Source: UMGS1901 sp934122115 (GTDB taxonomy: Bacteria; Bacillota; Clostridia; TANB77; CAG-508). From it: a stretch of 64,000 bases of DNA. The stretch lies in contig CAKOVU010000001.1 in assembly GCA_934122115.1 (NCBI GenBank), positions 1-64,000 of the forward strand, read 5' to 3'. Below the pieces are notes generated by a model, which had not been told where the DNA came from, did no database searches, and saw only the letters and a list, made by a program, of their open reading frames with translations. The first letter of the stretch is position 1, and each line of letters starts with the position of its first letter. Below are positions 17,017-25,968 of this stretch, one piece after another. The position numbers and the translations under genes were made by a program.

Positions 17017-18870
17017 ATGTTTAATATAGAAGAAGAATTAAAAAAGCTACCTGCTAAGCCAGGTGTGTACATAATGCATGACAAAGATGATAATATTATA
17101 TATGTTGGTAAAGCGGTAGTATTAAAAAATAGGGTAAGGCAATATTTTAGAAAAAATAATAAAACACAAAGAATTCAAAATATGGTAGCATTGATAGACC
17201 ATTTTGAATATATAGTTTGCGAAAGTGAAGCAGAAGCTCTTATTTTGGAATGTAATCTGATAAAGAAAAATATGCCTAAATTTAATGTGTTATTAAAAGA
17301 TGATAAAACGTATCCATATATAAAAATAAATCTACAGGCAGATTATCCGGATATATATATTACAAGAAGGATTTTAAATGATGGAGCAAAATATTTTGGA
17401 CCATATGCAAATGCTGGTAGTGCAAAGGAAATTGTAGATTTTATTAAAAGCAGGTACAAGATAAGACAGTGTAAAAGCTTTAAATATAAAGACAGACCAT
17501 GTTTGAATTATCATATAAAAAAATGCATGGCACCATGCATGGGGTATGTAACAAAGGAAGAATATAAAGAACAAATAAAACAGATAATAGCAATTTTAGA
17601 AGGTAAGACAGAAGAATTAGTAAAGCAATTAAAACAAGAAATGAATCAGGCTGCAGAAGAATTAAAATTTGAAAAGGCACAAGATTTAAGAGACAAAATA
17701 TATGCAATAGATGCAATATCACAAAGACAAAAAGTTTCAAATATATCTGAAAATGACATAGATGTAATTGGAATTGCAAGAAATGAAATTGAAGTATGTG
17801 TGGAAATGTTTTATATAAGAAATAGCAAGATGATAGATAGAAAACATTATTTTTTTAAGGGCTTGAATGATGAAGAAGATAAAGAGATATTATCAAGTTT
17901 CTTAAAACAATTCTATTTAGGAAGGCAGTTTTTTCCAAGTAAAATTATGATAAGGGAAGAAATAGAAGATAAACAATTAATAGAAGAAACATTAACATCA
18001 CTAGCGGGCAGGAAAGTGGAGATAAAAACTCCTCAAAAAGGCGAGAAATTAAGATTAGTAGAGATGGCAGAGCAGAACGCAAAAATAACGTTGGATAATA
18101 AAGAAAAAGATAAGTACAATATCTTGAAAGAATTAAAAGAAGTATTGCAATTGGAAACCATACCAAGAAAAATTGAATGCTATGATATATCTAATTTATC
18201 TGGCACAAACATGGTTGCGGGAATGTGTGTAATGCAGGATGGAATTATTAAGAAAAATTTATCAAGAAGATTCAAGATAAAAGAAGTAATAGGACAAGAT
18301 GACCCAGCGTGTATGGAAGAAGTTGTTTTTAGAAGATTAAGGCATTCGGTTCAAATTTTAAATGAAAATAAACCAAATGGATTCGGAGATTTACCAGATG
18401 TAATATTTGCAGATGGCGGAATAACACAAATACATGCAATTCAGCAAGCCATAAAGAAAGTTAATAAAGAAATAGAAGCTAAAGCTAGAGAAAAGGGCAT
18501 TGAAATAACAGAGAAAGATAGGATAAATATTGATGTATTTGGAATGGTAAAAAATGATAAACATCAAACAAGAGCTTTAATGAATGATAGAAGAGAAGAA
18601 CTAGAGATTTCTCAAACATTATTAAATACAATAACGATGTTCCAAGATGCAGTGCATGATACTGCAATTGGATACCATAAGAAGCTAAGAAATGAAGGAG
18701 TAACAAAATCTGCACTAGATAATATAAAAGGAATTGGAACTGCTAAAAAAGTAGCATTACTGAAAAAATATGGAAGTGTAGAAAAAATAAAAGCAGCTTC
18801 AGTAGATGATATAGCAGAAGTAAAAGGAATAAATAAAGAATTGGCACAGCAGATAAAAGAAAATCTATAA
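17017..18870 (+). CDS. uvrC: Excinuclease ABC subunit UvrC
   Basis: A 617-residue UvrC, the dual-incision nuclease of nucleotide excision repair. Order: GIY-YIG domain (PGVYIMHDKDDNIIYVGKA, residues ~15-35), a Cys-rich segment (CLNYHIKKCMAPC), UVR motif (~200-235), RNase H-like endonuclease half, and a C-terminal helix-hairpin-helix (NIKGIGTAKKVALLKKYGS). First gene of a probable operon reaching 20806. Confidence 0.96.
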   Translation: MFNIEEELKKLPAKPGVYIMHDKDDNIIYVGKAVVLKNRVRQYFRKNNKTQRIQNMVALIDHFEYIVCESEAEALILECNLIKKNMPKFNVLLKDDKTYPYIKINLQADYPDIYITRRILNDGAKYFGPYANAGSAKEIVDFIKSRYKIRQCKSFKYKDRPCLNYHIKKCMAPCMGYVTKEEYKEQIKQIIAILEGKTEELVKQLKQEMNQAAEELKFEKAQDLRDKIYAIDAISQRQKVSNISENDIDVIGIARNEIEVCVEMFYIRNSKMIDRKHYFFKGLNDEEDKEILSSFLKQFYLGRQFFPSKIMIREEIEDKQLIEETLTSLAGRKVEIKTPQKGEKLRLVEMAEQNAKITLDNKEKDKYNILKELKEVLQLETIPRKIECYDISNLSGTNMVAGMCVMQDGIIKKNLSRRFKIKEVIGQDDPACMEEVVFRRLRHSVQILNENKPNGFGDLPDVIFADGGITQIHAIQQAIKKVNKEIEAKAREKGIEITEKDRINIDVFGMVKNDKHQTRALMNDRREELEISQTLLNTITMFQDAVHDTAIGYHKKLRNEGVTKSALDNIKGIGTAKKVALLKKYGSVEKIKAASVDDIAEVKGINKELAQQIKENL

Positions 18871-19019
18871 GATTAAAGTGGAAAAAGAAAATAAATAGTT
18901 GCAAGATGACTAATTATAAGAACATTTGAACTACGAAAGTATTCATAAATAAGAAAATCCAGAATATATATAGTATCAGGAATATTAGTGATGGGGCTTT
19001 GCCCTAAGAAAGGGGAATT

Positions 19020-19214
19020 ATGGAATATTCTAAAGATATTATACTGGGAATAAATTATTTAGGAGAGGACAAGCAGTTAAAAAAGAAGGGCAGGATAGTG
19101 AAGCTTATAAATGATCACAAATTTATAGTTTCAATGGGTATAACATGTGTAATTTTAATAATGCTAGATTGCTTTTTAGTTTATAGTTTTATAGAGTTGT
19201 TTCAAAAAATATAG
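19020..19214 (+). CDS. Small single-pass membrane protein, unknown
   Basis: A 64-residue ORF with a polar N-terminal half and one hydrophobic helix (about residues 36-60). AAAGGGG lies just upstream of the ATG, and the ORF sits in the gap between uvrC and the methyltransferase on the same strand. No family recognised. The 149 bp before it holds no other gene. Confidence 0.5.
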   Translation: MEYSKDIILGINYLGEDKQLKKKGRIVKLINDHKFIVSMGITCVILIMLDCFLVYSFIELFQKI

Positions 19215-19234
19215 TAAAATTGGGAGATATAAAA

Positions 19235-20113
19235 ATGAAATTAGCAGATAATTGGAAAGATTATGAAATATTAGATATGGCAAATGGGGAAAAGCTAGAG
19301 AGATGGAAGGATATAATTTTAGTAAGGCCAGATCCTCAAATTATTTGGAATGAAAAACAATTTACCAATAAATGGAAAAACGCTAATGCAAGATATGATA
19401 GAAGTAATACTGGAGGAGGGCATTGGGAATATAAAAATAAGTTGCCAGAAAGTTGGCAAGTAAAATATAAGAACCTAACTTTTAATATAAAGCCAATGGG
19501 ATTTAAACATACTGGCTTATTTCCAGAGCAGGCTGTTAACTGGGATTGGATGATGAAAAAAATCAGTACAACAATAAAAGAAGAAAAAAGAGAAGTAAAA
19601 GTGTTAAATCTTTTTGCGTATACAGGTGGAGCAACTGTTGCTTGTTTATCAGCAGGTGCCTCAGTTTGCCATGTTGATAGCTCTAAGGGAATGGTTGCAT
19701 GGGCAAAAGAGAATGTAGAAAGTTCTGGATTAAAAGACAAGCCTGTTAGATATATAGTGGATGATGTTGTAAAATTTGTTAACAGAGAAATAAGAAGAGG
19801 CAACAAATATGATGCTATAATAATGGACCCTCCATCATATGGAAGAGGAACTAATGGAGAAGTATGGAAGTTTGAGGAAAATATAGAAAATTTAATAAAA
19901 ATATGTATGCAAGTTTTATCTGATAAACCAATATTCTTTTTGATTAATTCTTATACAACTGGAATATCTAGCATGGTGTTAGAAAATATATTAAAGATAA
20001 ATATGAAAAGTAAAAGGATAAAAGGAAAATATGAAAATGGTGAAATAGGAATTCCTATGTCAAATTCAGATTTGATATTGCCATGTGGTATCTATTCAAG
20101 GTGGGAGAGTTAA
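19235..20113 (+). CDS. Class I SAM-dependent (rRNA-type) methyltransferase
   Basis: A 292-residue methyltransferase resembling the RlmI/K-like COG1092 group. The SAM-binding motif I is VLNLFAYTGGATVACL (~128-143), motif II VDSSKGMVAWAKEN (~151-164), and the catalytic-loop motif is IIMDPPSYGRG (~193-203). The lack of a PC-type catalytic cysteine I can point to leaves base specificity open. The ATG at 19235 (GGGAG, 8 bp upstream) is preferred over an in-frame TTG at 19220. It is followed after 3 bp by a pseudouridine synthase, consistent with an RNA-modification operon. Confidence 0.8.
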   Translation: MKLADNWKDYEILDMANGEKLERWKDIILVRPDPQIIWNEKQFTNKWKNANARYDRSNTGGGHWEYKNKLPESWQVKYKNLTFNIKPMGFKHTGLFPEQAVNWDWMMKKISTTIKEEKREVKVLNLFAYTGGATVACLSAGASVCHVDSSKGMVAWAKENVESSGLKDKPVRYIVDDVVKFVNREIRRGNKYDAIIMDPPSYGRGTNGEVWKFEENIENLIKICMQVLSDKPIFFLINSYTTGISSMVLENILKINMKSKRIKGKYENGEIGIPMSNSDLILPCGIYSRWES

Positions 20114-20116
20114 TAA

Positions 20117-20806
20117 ATGGAAAAATTAAAAGTACTATATGAAGATAATCATATAATAGTAGTAGTAAAACCTGTAAACATACCTTCTCAGGCAGATAAA
20201 ACAGGCGATGTGGATATGCTAACAATTATTAAGGAATATATTAAAGAAAAATATAATAAACCAGGAAATGTGTATTTAGGATTGGTTCATAGATTGGATA
20301 GACCAGTTGGTGGAGTAATGGTGTTTGCAAAGACGTCAAAGGCTGCTGCGAGGCTAAGTGAACAGGTTAGAAATAAAGAATTAAAAAAGCAGTATCTGGT
20401 TATTGTGAATGGAAAGTTACCAGAGAAAAAAGGAAAACTTGAAGACTATTTATTAAAAAATGAGAAAAATAATATGAGTAAGGTGGTAAATAAAGATACT
20501 AAGAATGCAAAGTTAGCAGTGTTAGAATATGAAGTTTTAAAATATGATAAAGATTTGAATTTATCCGTCTTAAAAGTAGATTTACATACTGGTAGACATC
20601 ATCAAATAAGAGTGCAACTTTCAAGCAGGAATCATAGCATATATGGGGATCAAAAATATGGAGGAAGGGGGCATGGCAAACAGATTTGTTTGTGGGCTTA
20701 TAAATTAACCATAAAACATCCAATAACTAAAGAAGAGATGGAATTTAAAGAGTTACCTAAAGAAATTGGTAGTTGGAAAATACTTGAAGGAATAAAAACA
20801 CTATAA
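20117..20806 (+). CDS. RluA/RluD-family pseudouridine synthase
   Basis: A 229-residue pseudouridine synthase lacking an S4 domain, so of the short RluA type. The catalytic motif HRLDRPVGGVMVFAKT (Asp in HRLD) is at about residues 58-73, and the family signature GRHHQIRVQL is near residue 160. It probably isomerises uridine in rRNA or tRNA; target unknown. Translationally coupled to the methyltransferase upstream. Confidence 0.9.
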   Translation: MEKLKVLYEDNHIIVVVKPVNIPSQADKTGDVDMLTIIKEYIKEKYNKPGNVYLGLVHRLDRPVGGVMVFAKTSKAAARLSEQVRNKELKKQYLVIVNGKLPEKKGKLEDYLLKNEKNNMSKVVNKDTKNAKLAVLEYEVLKYDKDLNLSVLKVDLHTGRHHQIRVQLSSRNHSIYGDQKYGGRGHGKQICLWAYKLTIKHPITKEEMEFKELPKEIGSWKILEGIKTL

Positions 20807-20818
20807 TTAGAGCTTTTA

Positions 20819-20852
20819 GGGCTGTTTGGGAATATAAACAGCCTTAATTTTT
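20819..20852 (+). terminator. Terminator of the uvrC operon
   Basis: Hairpin GGCTGTTT/AAACAGCC (20820-20827 with 20836-20843) followed by TTAATTTTTAT, just after the pseudouridine synthase stop. Confidence 0.8.
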
Positions 20853-20931
20853 ATATTATTATAGATTTTTTATGAAAGTGCCTGTTTTTTATATGAAAAT
20901 AAACATTGAAAAATTTGTTATAAAAGAGGAG

Positions 20932-20975
20932 CATTTTGTAAGTAAAATGTGAATAAAGTCAAATTCTGGTATATT
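20932..20975 (+). promoter_or_regulatory. agrBD promoter region
   Basis: An extended -10 (TGGTATATT, TATATT at 20970-20975) lacks a good -35 box. Just upstream is an inverted repeat CATTTT/AAAATG (20932-20937 with 20944-20949). A weak -35 next to a repeat is what an AgrA (LytTR)-activated promoter would look like, but no consensus LytTR direct repeat is obvious. Confidence 0.4.
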
Positions 20976-21003
20976 ATGAGCACAACAAAACGAGGTGAGC
21001 AAA

Positions 21004-21630
21004 ATGATAGATAAGATTTGTGAAATCCTAACGAAGAAAATTAGAAAAGAAATGCCAGAGTTAACTGATGAAAGAGCAGAGGCAATAATGTTTGGATTGC
21101 AACTAATTATAGGAGAGATACCAAAGCTTATATTATTATTTGCATTAGCAATCATCTTGCATATAGGAAAGTTAGTAATATTTGCATATATATCAATGTT
21201 ACCATATAAAATAGTAGCAGGTGGTTTTCACTTAAAAACCAACTTAGGATGCACAATTGGAACATTCTTAGTATATTTTGGAAATGTGTTATTAAGTAAA
21301 TACATAATTATCCAACCTGTATATATGAAATATATTTTAATAGGTTTAATATGGATATTCTCAATGATAATGATTTCAATTTACGCACCTGCAGATACAA
21401 TCAATATGCCAATATTAAGAACAAAAGAAAGAAGAGCTAAAAAAGTATTATCTTACATTTTTGCAACAACAACACTTATAGTTGCAATTATAATAGAAAA
21501 TACTACATTATCTAATATGCTAATATTCAATGTATTTATGGAGTCAATATTTATATCAAAATTAGCATTTAAACTAACAAAAAATGAATATGGATATGAA
21601 ACATATATAAAGCAAAATAGTTTGGAATAA
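21004..21630 (+). CDS. agrB: Accessory gene regulator B-like peptidase/exporter (AgrB)
   Basis: A 208-residue polytopic membrane protein of the AgrB family, which cleaves and cyclises the AgrD propeptide. The catalytic pair is visible in GGFHLKTNLGC: His and Cys seven residues apart, as in Staphylococcus AgrB. About five hydrophobic segments are present. The ATG at 21004 is preferred (GAGG 8 bp upstream) over a GTG at 20995 that lies inside the ribosome binding site. agrD follows on the same strand. Confidence 0.93.
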   Translation: MIDKICEILTKKIRKEMPELTDERAEAIMFGLQLIIGEIPKLILLFALAIILHIGKLVIFAYISMLPYKIVAGGFHLKTNLGCTIGTFLVYFGNVLLSKYIIIQPVYMKYILIGLIWIFSMIMISIYAPADTINMPILRTKERRAKKVLSYIFATTTLIVAIIIENTTLSNMLIFNVFMESIFISKLAFKLTKNEYGYETYIKQNSLE

Positions 21631-21699
21631 TACAAGCATTAGCCGGCAATGCTTTATTATAAATATAATATATTGTTGTAATAAAAGGAGGACAAAAAT

Positions 21700-21819
21700 A
21701 TGTTAAAATTAGTAGCAAAAATAGCAGAGAAATATGCAAAAAATACAAATACAGCTTGTATAATATGGGGAATATTCCATCAACCAAAAATGCCAGCTTC
21801 ATTAATAAAGAAAGATTAA
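21700..21819 (+). CDS. agrD: AgrD-like cyclic autoinducer peptide precursor
   Basis: A 39-residue ORF behind a strong AAAGGAGG. It has the AgrD layout: an N-terminal amphipathic helix (MLKLVAKIAEKYAKN), a cysteine core (TACIIWGIF), and the C-terminal recognition tail HQPKMPASLIKKD with the conserved QPK-x-P. AgrB would join the Cys20 thiol to the C-terminus of the mature peptide. If cleavage is directly before HQPK the ring would have seven residues (CIIWGIF) rather than the usual five; cutting after Gly24 would give five. Confidence 0.93.
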   Translation: MLKLVAKIAEKYAKNTNTACIIWGIFHQPKMPASLIKKD

Positions 21820-21850
21820 TTATAAAATTTCCTTAAGATGTCAAAACATC

Positions 21851-21889
21851 AATAAAATAAGATAGGAGAAAATCCTATCTTATTTTATT
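21851..21889. terminator. Bidirectional terminator between agrBD and agrCA
   Basis: A perfect 17-bp stem (AATAAAATAAGATAGGA, 21851-21867, with 21873-21889) with a 5-nt loop lies between convergent agrD and agrC. Confidence 0.88.
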
Positions 21890-21891
21890 GT

Positions 21892-23241
21892 CTATTCATT
21901 ATAAATTTCTATTTGTTGCTTAAAGAAATCATCTGTTTTTGTAGTAAATCTTGCTAAATTTTTATGTCTTTTAATAATCTTATCTACTTCCCATAAGCCT
22001 AAGCCAGTATTTTTAGGTTTTGTAGAATATCCTTTTTCATAAATTTTTTCTACATTAACATCTTTGTTGTTATAAGTATTTTCAATTATTAATAGTTGAC
22101 GATTTTGCCTTAAATCATTTCTTATAATAACATTGATTAATTTGTTTTCACATTCACCAGATGCTTCTATTGCATTATCCATAAGTATACCAAGAATTCT
22201 AGTAAATTCATAAATTTGCATATGCAATTTGCTAAAATCAATAAAACATTCAAGGTTAATTTTAATACCTAAGCTATCAGCTTTATAGTACTTATTAGCA
22301 AGAACAGCGTATACAGCAGGGTTATTAATTGTATCAGGATTTAATGAACTTAAATTATTTACTTGATTGCAGTCTTGTAATAATTGTTTATAATATTTCT
22401 TCAATCCTTCAAGATCATTAGTTTCTACATATCCACCAATGCTTGCAATAATATTAGAAAAATCATGTTTGAAAGCTCTAACATTGTCATGGAGTATTTG
22501 GAGAGTCTTATTATATTGTTTTTCTTGTTCTAAATCCATTACAGTTTTTTCTAGTTTCATAGTTTTTATTAAACTGAAAATACTTAAAACAAAATATGCA
22601 ATTAGTGAGAAAGCATTTAACAAAACGATGAATAAAGGAAATTGACTTATAAAGTAAACTCCTAAATACATCTGAATAAATATAATTATTGTTGCAAAAG
22701 TAATATTTATAAATAGTATAATTCTATTCTTTTTAGTAATGCTATCTAATATGTAAATGTTAAACCTGATTTTCTTAAATAGTTTGGCTACTAAAAATAT
22801 AATGCTATATATAGAAAGTGTGATAAGCAATCTGAAAATAGGAATAGTTGCACATACAGAATAATCCAAATCAAATAATACAAGTACTATTCTCGCAAAA
22901 AGTATTTCTAGTATTGTAATAAAGATTACTGGTAAAAACTCTGCTAAAAAGCCTTTTAAAAATGATACTTTAAATATAAACATGGTAGCAATAGGAATGC
23001 TTAATAAAGTTATTATATTACTAAAAGGTTTGGGGATAAAAAAGGTGCAGATAATCCCTAATATAGATACAAACAAAATATATATTATTCTTTGTTTTTT
23101 TGTATAAGTAATATTTAATACAGTTAGAAATAATAAACTAGATACGTATGCTTCAATGAATGCTAAAGGTATGAAAAGTATACTAGTTAATACTTCATTT
23201 TCTGTAGTTAAGCTAGTCCAAATATTATTTAATAGTTCCAT
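21892..23241 (-). CDS. agrC: AgrC-like sensor histidine kinase (GHKL)
   Basis: A 449-residue membrane sensor kinase. The first ~210 residues form six or seven hydrophobic segments, the peptide-sensing module. A coiled linker follows, then the phosphoacceptor region FKHDFSNIIASIGGY (His) near residue 265 and the GHKL ATPase (N-box ILMDNAIEAS, G-box NTGLGLWEV). It likely senses the AgrD peptide encoded next door. Its start overlaps the end of agrA by 17 bp, so translation is coupled. Confidence 0.92.
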   Translation of the reverse strand: MELLNNIWTSLTTENEVLTSILFIPLAFIEAYVSSLLFLTVLNITYTKKQRIIYILFVSILGIICTFFIPKPFSNIITLLSIPIATMFIFKVSFLKGFLAEFLPVIFITILEILFARIVLVLFDLDYSVCATIPIFRLLITLSIYSIIFLVAKLFKKIRFNIYILDSITKKNRIILFINITFATIIIFIQMYLGVYFISQFPLFIVLLNAFSLIAYFVLSIFSLIKTMKLEKTVMDLEQEKQYNKTLQILHDNVRAFKHDFSNIIASIGGYVETNDLEGLKKYYKQLLQDCNQVNNLSSLNPDTINNPAVYAVLANKYYKADSLGIKINLECFIDFSKLHMQIYEFTRILGILMDNAIEASGECENKLINVIIRNDLRQNRQLLIIENTYNNKDVNVEKIYEKGYSTKPKNTGLGLWEVDKIIKRHKNLARFTTKTDDFFKQQIEIYNE

Positions 23242-23944
23242 AATTTTTTAATACCTCCATAAATTTCTTCTTATATTTTGGCCCAATGTAGCATTGAGAG
23301 AGTTGAGAATTTTTAAAATAAATTGTATTGCATCTAAAATCAATATTACTAATATTATCCATATTCGCAATAAATGATTTATGGCATCTAATAAAGTTTA
23401 CTGGGAGAGAATTCATGATGTTTTTAAAAGAACCATATGTCTCTATGCTACCAGAGTTCATGTAATATATAGTCTTCATACCGTCTTTTTGAATATAATT
23501 TACTAAATTTTGATTTATTAATTTATATTTATTGTTTAATTTTATAAATTGAGCAGTGTTTGAATTTATATCATCGAATAAACGTAAAATAGTGCTCTCT
23601 AAACGAGATTTAGAAAAGGGCTTTTGAATAAAATCAAAAGTTTTACATTCATATGCAGAAAATATATATTCAAAATGAGCAGTGATAAATATTATATAGA
23701 CAAATTTATTTTTTTGTCTTATTTTCTTGGCTAACTCAATGCCGTTGTAATCTGAGTTTAAGTCTATATCTAGAAACAGGACTTCAATAGTATTAGAGTT
23801 AATAAAAGAGACCAAATCATTAATTTTGCTGGTAGCAAATTTTACACAACCATCCAAATCATATTCAATGAAAATAGATTCTAATGAATTTTTTAACTTC
23901 TGTAAAATCTGCATATTGTCATCGCATAATGCGAAGTTAATCAT
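23225..23944 (-). CDS. agrA: AgrA-like LytTR response regulator
   Basis: A 239-residue response regulator: receiver domain with acidic pocket (ALCDDN) and phosphoacceptor Asp in VLFLDIDLN (~residue 60), then a C-terminal LytTR DNA-binding domain (about 140-239). The ATG at 23944 is chosen because GGGAGATG lies ~9 bp upstream. It heads the agrAC pair, convergent with agrBD, and probably activates agrBD and other genes when phosphorylated by AgrC. Confidence 0.92.
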   Translation of the reverse strand: MINFALCDDNMQILQKLKNSLESIFIEYDLDGCVKFATSKINDLVSFINSNTIEVLFLDIDLNSDYNGIELAKKIRQKNKFVYIIFITAHFEYIFSAYECKTFDFIQKPFSKSRLESTILRLFDDINSNTAQFIKLNNKYKLINQNLVNYIQKDGMKTIYYMNSGSIETYGSFKNIMNSLPVNFIRCHKSFIANMDNISNIDFRCNTIYFKNSQLSQCYIGPKYKKKFMEVLKNYGTIK

Positions 23945-24198
23945 AAAATCATCTCCCATGATAAAAATGTTATAAGTAAAAATTAATATAGTAAAATATA
24001 AGATAATGAAGGATGAATTTTGGTGAATAAAAAGTTATTATACACAATATTGTTACTTTTTCTAGATTTTTAGATGATAAAATGCGAATTTGAAAGTTAA
24101 TATAAACTAATTAATTAACAAAATTAAAAGTAATAATATTGGCTATTATTCATAGAATTAAATAGCATATAATTTTATAAGATGGGGGAAAGATAAAG

Positions 24199-24628
24199 AT
24201 GAAAAAACCATTTATTATATTTTTAATAATATTGTTATTTTTGATATTGTTGTTATTTGCATATAATAATCGGAAAAGGAACTGAAATAATTGCAACTGG
24301 AGCAGCGGTAAGCGACATTGAAAGTTTAAATAATTCAAAAATAGGATTTGGAATAAAAAGGGCAGATAATCATGAACAGCCGGATATTGGAAAGAAAAAT
24401 ATTACAATTTTAGATAAACATGAAGCTTGGCATATGGGAAATAAAGATTTACCATACATTTATCTAACGTTTGATTTAGGATATGAAGCAGGATATACAG
24501 AGAAAATATTGGAAGTGTTGAAAAAAGAAAATGTGGTAGGCACATTTTTTATAACAGCACATTACTTGAATACCCAACCAGAACTGGTAAAAAGGATGAT
24601 AGATGAGGGCCATATAGTGGGAAATCAT
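24199..24628 (+). CDS. 5' half of a PdaA-like polysaccharide deacetylase, interrupted and frameshifted
   Basis: This reads as the front of a delta-lactam-type (PdaA-like) peptidoglycan N-acetylmuramic deacetylase. An ATG at 24199 opens a signal-anchor (MKKPFIIFLIILLFLILLLF). The frame meets CGG at 24271-24273 and would stop at 24283; skipping the C continues as NN-GKGTEIIATG and into the NodB domain (YIYLTFDLGYEAG, GTFFITAHY, GHIVGNH). At 24626 the frame leaves the family pattern at a mobile element. The remainder of the gene is at 29433-29822. Full reconstruction is ~270 residues, as expected for the family. Confidence 0.82.
24271..24273 (+). other. In-frame CGG: +1 frameshift site 1 (pdaA-like gene)
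   Basis: Zero frame reads AAT AAT CGG AAA AGG AAC TGA. Skipping the C gives AAT AAT GGA AAA GGA ACT and an open deacetylase frame. Confidence 0.7.
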
Positions 24629-24663
24629 ATTCCTAATAGTTTGAAGTATCCTATTAAAAATAT

Positions 24664-24706
24664 AAAAGTGAAAGATTTGCAATATTTTTGCAAATCTTTC
24701 ACTTTT
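24664..24706. terminator. Perfect 19-bp hairpin at the left end of the element
   Basis: A 19-bp perfect stem (24664-24682 with 24688-24706, loop TATTT). It probably shields the element from transcription coming from the interrupted host gene. Confidence 0.7.
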
Positions 24707-24719
24707 AATGAAAACAATG

Positions 24720-24748
24720 TTGACAATAGAAATATTTTTCAGTATAAT
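24720..24748 (+). promoter_or_regulatory. Promoter of the element's cargo genes
   Basis: Perfect TTGACA (24720-24725) and TATAAT (24743-24748), 17 bp apart, 25 bp before the ATPase start. Confidence 0.85.
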
Positions 24749-24772
24749 TGAGACGTAAAGAGGTGAGGAAAG

Positions 24773-25963
24773 ATGATTTATAGAGAACATTATATTGCTC
24801 CTGTACGTGAATTTTATGATTCTGATTTAATAAAGATTATAACTGGAATCAGGCGTTCAGGCAAATCTATTATTTTAGAACAAATAAAAGATGAAATAAA
24901 GAAAAAGACTGACAATGTAATTAGCTTGAATTTCGAAGATAAACGTATAAACGCTAATATTACAAATGCGAATAGTTTAATTGAATATGTTGAGAAAAAT
25001 AGAAAAAATGGAAAATGTTATATTTTCTTAGATGAAATACAAACATTAGATGGATGGCAAGATGCTTGTAAAACATTAAGACTAGATGATAACTCTGTAT
25101 TTATTACTGGATCAAATTCAAAACTATTATCGAAAGAGTTTACAAAAGAGTTAAGTGGTAGGTATGTTTCATTTAGAGTACGACCTTTTGTATATAAAGA
25201 AATTTTAGAGTATACTAAAGAATTAGGAAAAGAATGTACAATTACAGATTATCTTGTCTGGGGAGGATTCCCAAAGCGTTTTGAATTTGATACAGAAGAC
25301 GCACAAATCCGTTATTTAAATGATTTGGATGACACAATAGTAATTAATGATTTAATGAATAGATATAAAATAAACAAAGAAAATTTATTTAAGAGTCTTG
25401 TAAATTATGTGCTACGTTCTAATAGTAGAATTTTCTCAGCAAAATCAATTCATAATTATATTAAGGAAAAACATGAAAGTTGTTCAATTAATACAATTAT
25501 GAAGTATTTGAATTATTTAGAAGAAGCTTATATTATTGAGAAGGTAAAGCAATACTCAACAAGAACTAAAAGTGAACTTGCATATTATACTAAAATTTAT
25601 AATGAGGATGTAGCATTTAATTCAATTAGGTGTATGGATAATAGATATGATTTAACACATAATTTAGAAAATATAGTTTATAATGAACTTATCTATATGG
25701 GATACAAAATCTATGTATATAATAACAATAGTAAAGAAATAGATTTTTTAGCTCAAAAGGAAAATAAAAAATATTATATTCAAGTAGCATACAGCATAGC
25801 AGATGAGAAAACATATAATCGTGAATTCAGTGCATTCTCAAATATTGATAATTTATCACAGAAGATAATTATCACCAATGATGATATTGATTATTCAACG
25901 AGCACGGTAAAACACATAAAATTAAAAGATTTTTTAAGAATGGAATCTTTAGAAGGAAGGTAA
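24773..25963 (+). CDS. AAA-family ATPase with C-terminal DUF4143 domain
   Basis: A 396-residue protein of the AAA_14/DUF4143 family. Walker A is GIRRSGKS (~residues 25-32), Walker B is CYIFLDEIQ (~83-91), and FITGSNSKLLSKE matches the sensor region. The C-terminal half (about 190-390) is the DUF4143 part, ending with a nuclease-like segment (KEIDFLAQKENKKYYIQVAY) that resembles PD-(D/E)XK restriction-like folds. Cellular role unknown; such ATPases are frequent on mobile elements. It is the first cargo gene after a strong promoter. Confidence 0.88.
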   Translation: MIYREHYIAPVREFYDSDLIKIITGIRRSGKSIILEQIKDEIKKKTDNVISLNFEDKRINANITNANSLIEYVEKNRKNGKCYIFLDEIQTLDGWQDACKTLRLDDNSVFITGSNSKLLSKEFTKELSGRYVSFRVRPFVYKEILEYTKELGKECTITDYLVWGGFPKRFEFDTEDAQIRYLNDLDDTIVINDLMNRYKINKENLFKSLVNYVLRSNSRIFSAKSIHNYIKEKHESCSINTIMKYLNYLEEAYIIEKVKQYSTRTKSELAYYTKIYNEDVAFNSIRCMDNRYDLTHNLENIVYNELIYMGYKIYVYNNNSKEIDFLAQKENKKYYIQVAYSIADEKTYNREFSAFSNIDNLSQKIIITNDDIDYSTSTVKHIKLKDFLRMESLEGR

Positions 25964-25968
25964 TTACT

